DNA of 23,069 nucleotides from UBA2279 sp034399355 (GTDB lineage: Bacteria > Actinomycetota > Coriobacteriia > Anaerosomatales > Anaerosomataceae): positions 1 to 23,069 of the forward strand of contig JAXMMT010000017.1 in the NCBI GenBank assembly GCA_034399355.1. Direction: 5' to 3'. Positions within the stretch are counted from its first letter, which is position 1. Every line of letters begins with the position of its first letter. The translations under genes and the position numbers were made by a program. A model generated the notes under the pieces. It was given only the letters and a program-made list of their open reading frames with translations. It was not told the DNA's origin and ran no database searches. This document shows, one piece after another, positions 22,771 through 23,069 of this stretch.

Positions 22771-23069
22771 ATCGGACGCCTCCACCTCCTCTTTCCATCT
22801 CGGGTTCTTTCGGGCGTTGAGCTTGTAGAGCTCGTCTTGGAGCTTGCCGATCCGCCTCCTCAGGTCTGCCGGGTTCAGGGTCTCGAACTGCGTGGCGAGC
22901 GCGGTCTTGGTCTTGCCGTCCACATCGTCGTGCGCCAGCACGCGCCGGTACGGGGTCGTGGGCTTGTCGTAGTGCTTGGTGACCTTCGAGCCGTCGCGGG
23001 TCTTGGAGACGAGCTTGGCGCTCGGCATGAAGAAGTTCGTGTGCAGGCGTAGAAGCGCGTGGATCTTGT
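22714..23069 (-). CDS. DDE/rve-type transposase, C-terminal part (partial)
   Basis: The frame is open to the window edge on the minus strand, so the N-terminus and catalytic domain lie outside; 118 codons including the stop are visible. The sequence LLRLHTNFFMPSAKLVSK, then DKPTTPYRRVLAHDDV and QFETLNPADLRRRIGKLQ is the familiar tail of integrase-core (IS481-like) transposases, following the catalytic Glu region. The last residues repeat a theme, LEYIYCEATN and LEYLLF, because the DNA there is a direct repeat. It is convergent with ubiX. Whether the element is intact cannot be judged from this end alone. The exact IS family is uncertain. Confidence 0.75.
   Translation of the reverse strand, partial: KIHALLRLHTNFFMPSAKLVSKTRDGSKVTKHYDKPTTPYRRVLAHDDVDGKTKTALATQFETLNPADLRRRIGKLQDELYKLNARKNPRWKEEVEASDLEYIYCEATNQSLEYLLF

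Noticed and set aside
1..23069. tRNA, rRNA, CRISPR array, prophage or known riboswitch
   Set aside because: Intergenic spaces are nearly all under 120 bases. The one long gap (53-374) shows no cloverleaf, repeat-spacer pattern or recognised riboswitch core by eye.

Overview
The window is about 23 kb of high-GC bacterial DNA with dense genes, short gaps, GTG starts and many 1-4 base overlaps. The gene set fits an anaerobic, high-GC, Coriobacteriia-like actinomycetote. It has sigma-54 (rare in Actinomycetota), a UbiD/UbiA/UbiX set of the kind used in futalosine-route menaquinone synthesis, and SpoIIE-type phosphatase signalling. This taxonomic placement is inference; there is no rRNA in the window.

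Layout. (1) 1-2330: the first codons of an unidentified leftward gene, a PHP-domain phosphoesterase, and a leftward membrane-anchored ferrochelatase-like protein that has lost the catalytic His and Glu. (2) 2396-4620: a thiol/sulfur or metal stress island with thioredoxin, a DUF302 protein, a CsoR/CstR-family repressor and a cation diffusion facilitator. Two near-identical palindromes (ATACCCC-type half sites) lie inside the promoter spacers of thioredoxin and of the repressor/transporter pair. The repressor keeps the two Cys of the family but has Ser where Cu(I) sensors have His, so it looks like a CstR-type persulfide sensor. (3) 4622-5620: an EamA permease.

(4) 5666-13242: a sigma-54 block. 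rpoN, an NtrB-like membrane histidine kinase and an NtrC-like activator are translationally coupled by 4-base overlaps. A correctly spaced -24/-12 element precedes rpoN. A second, better one follows the activator gene and precedes a small membrane zinc-ribbon protein, a 48-residue membrane peptide and a CopA-type Cu(I) ATPase. This suggests an autoregulated sigma-54 circuit that drives a metal-export or envelope-stress operon. (5) 13278-14099: a perfect 34-bp palindrome and a CcdA thiol-electron carrier.

(6) 14109-18272: a partner-switching pair, made of a large sensor phosphatase (extracytoplasmic sensor, HAMP, GAF domains, SpoIIE-type PP2C) and an unusual fusion of a STAS antagonist with an RsbW-like kinase. 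(7) 18371-19649: a nitroreductase and a HAD hydrolase. (8) 19727-22692: ubiD-ubiA-ubiX, a tight operon for late prenylation/decarboxylation steps of quinone synthesis. (9) 22714-23069: the 3' end of a leftward DDE/rve-type transposase whose last codons form two direct repeats, probably the end of an insertion sequence.
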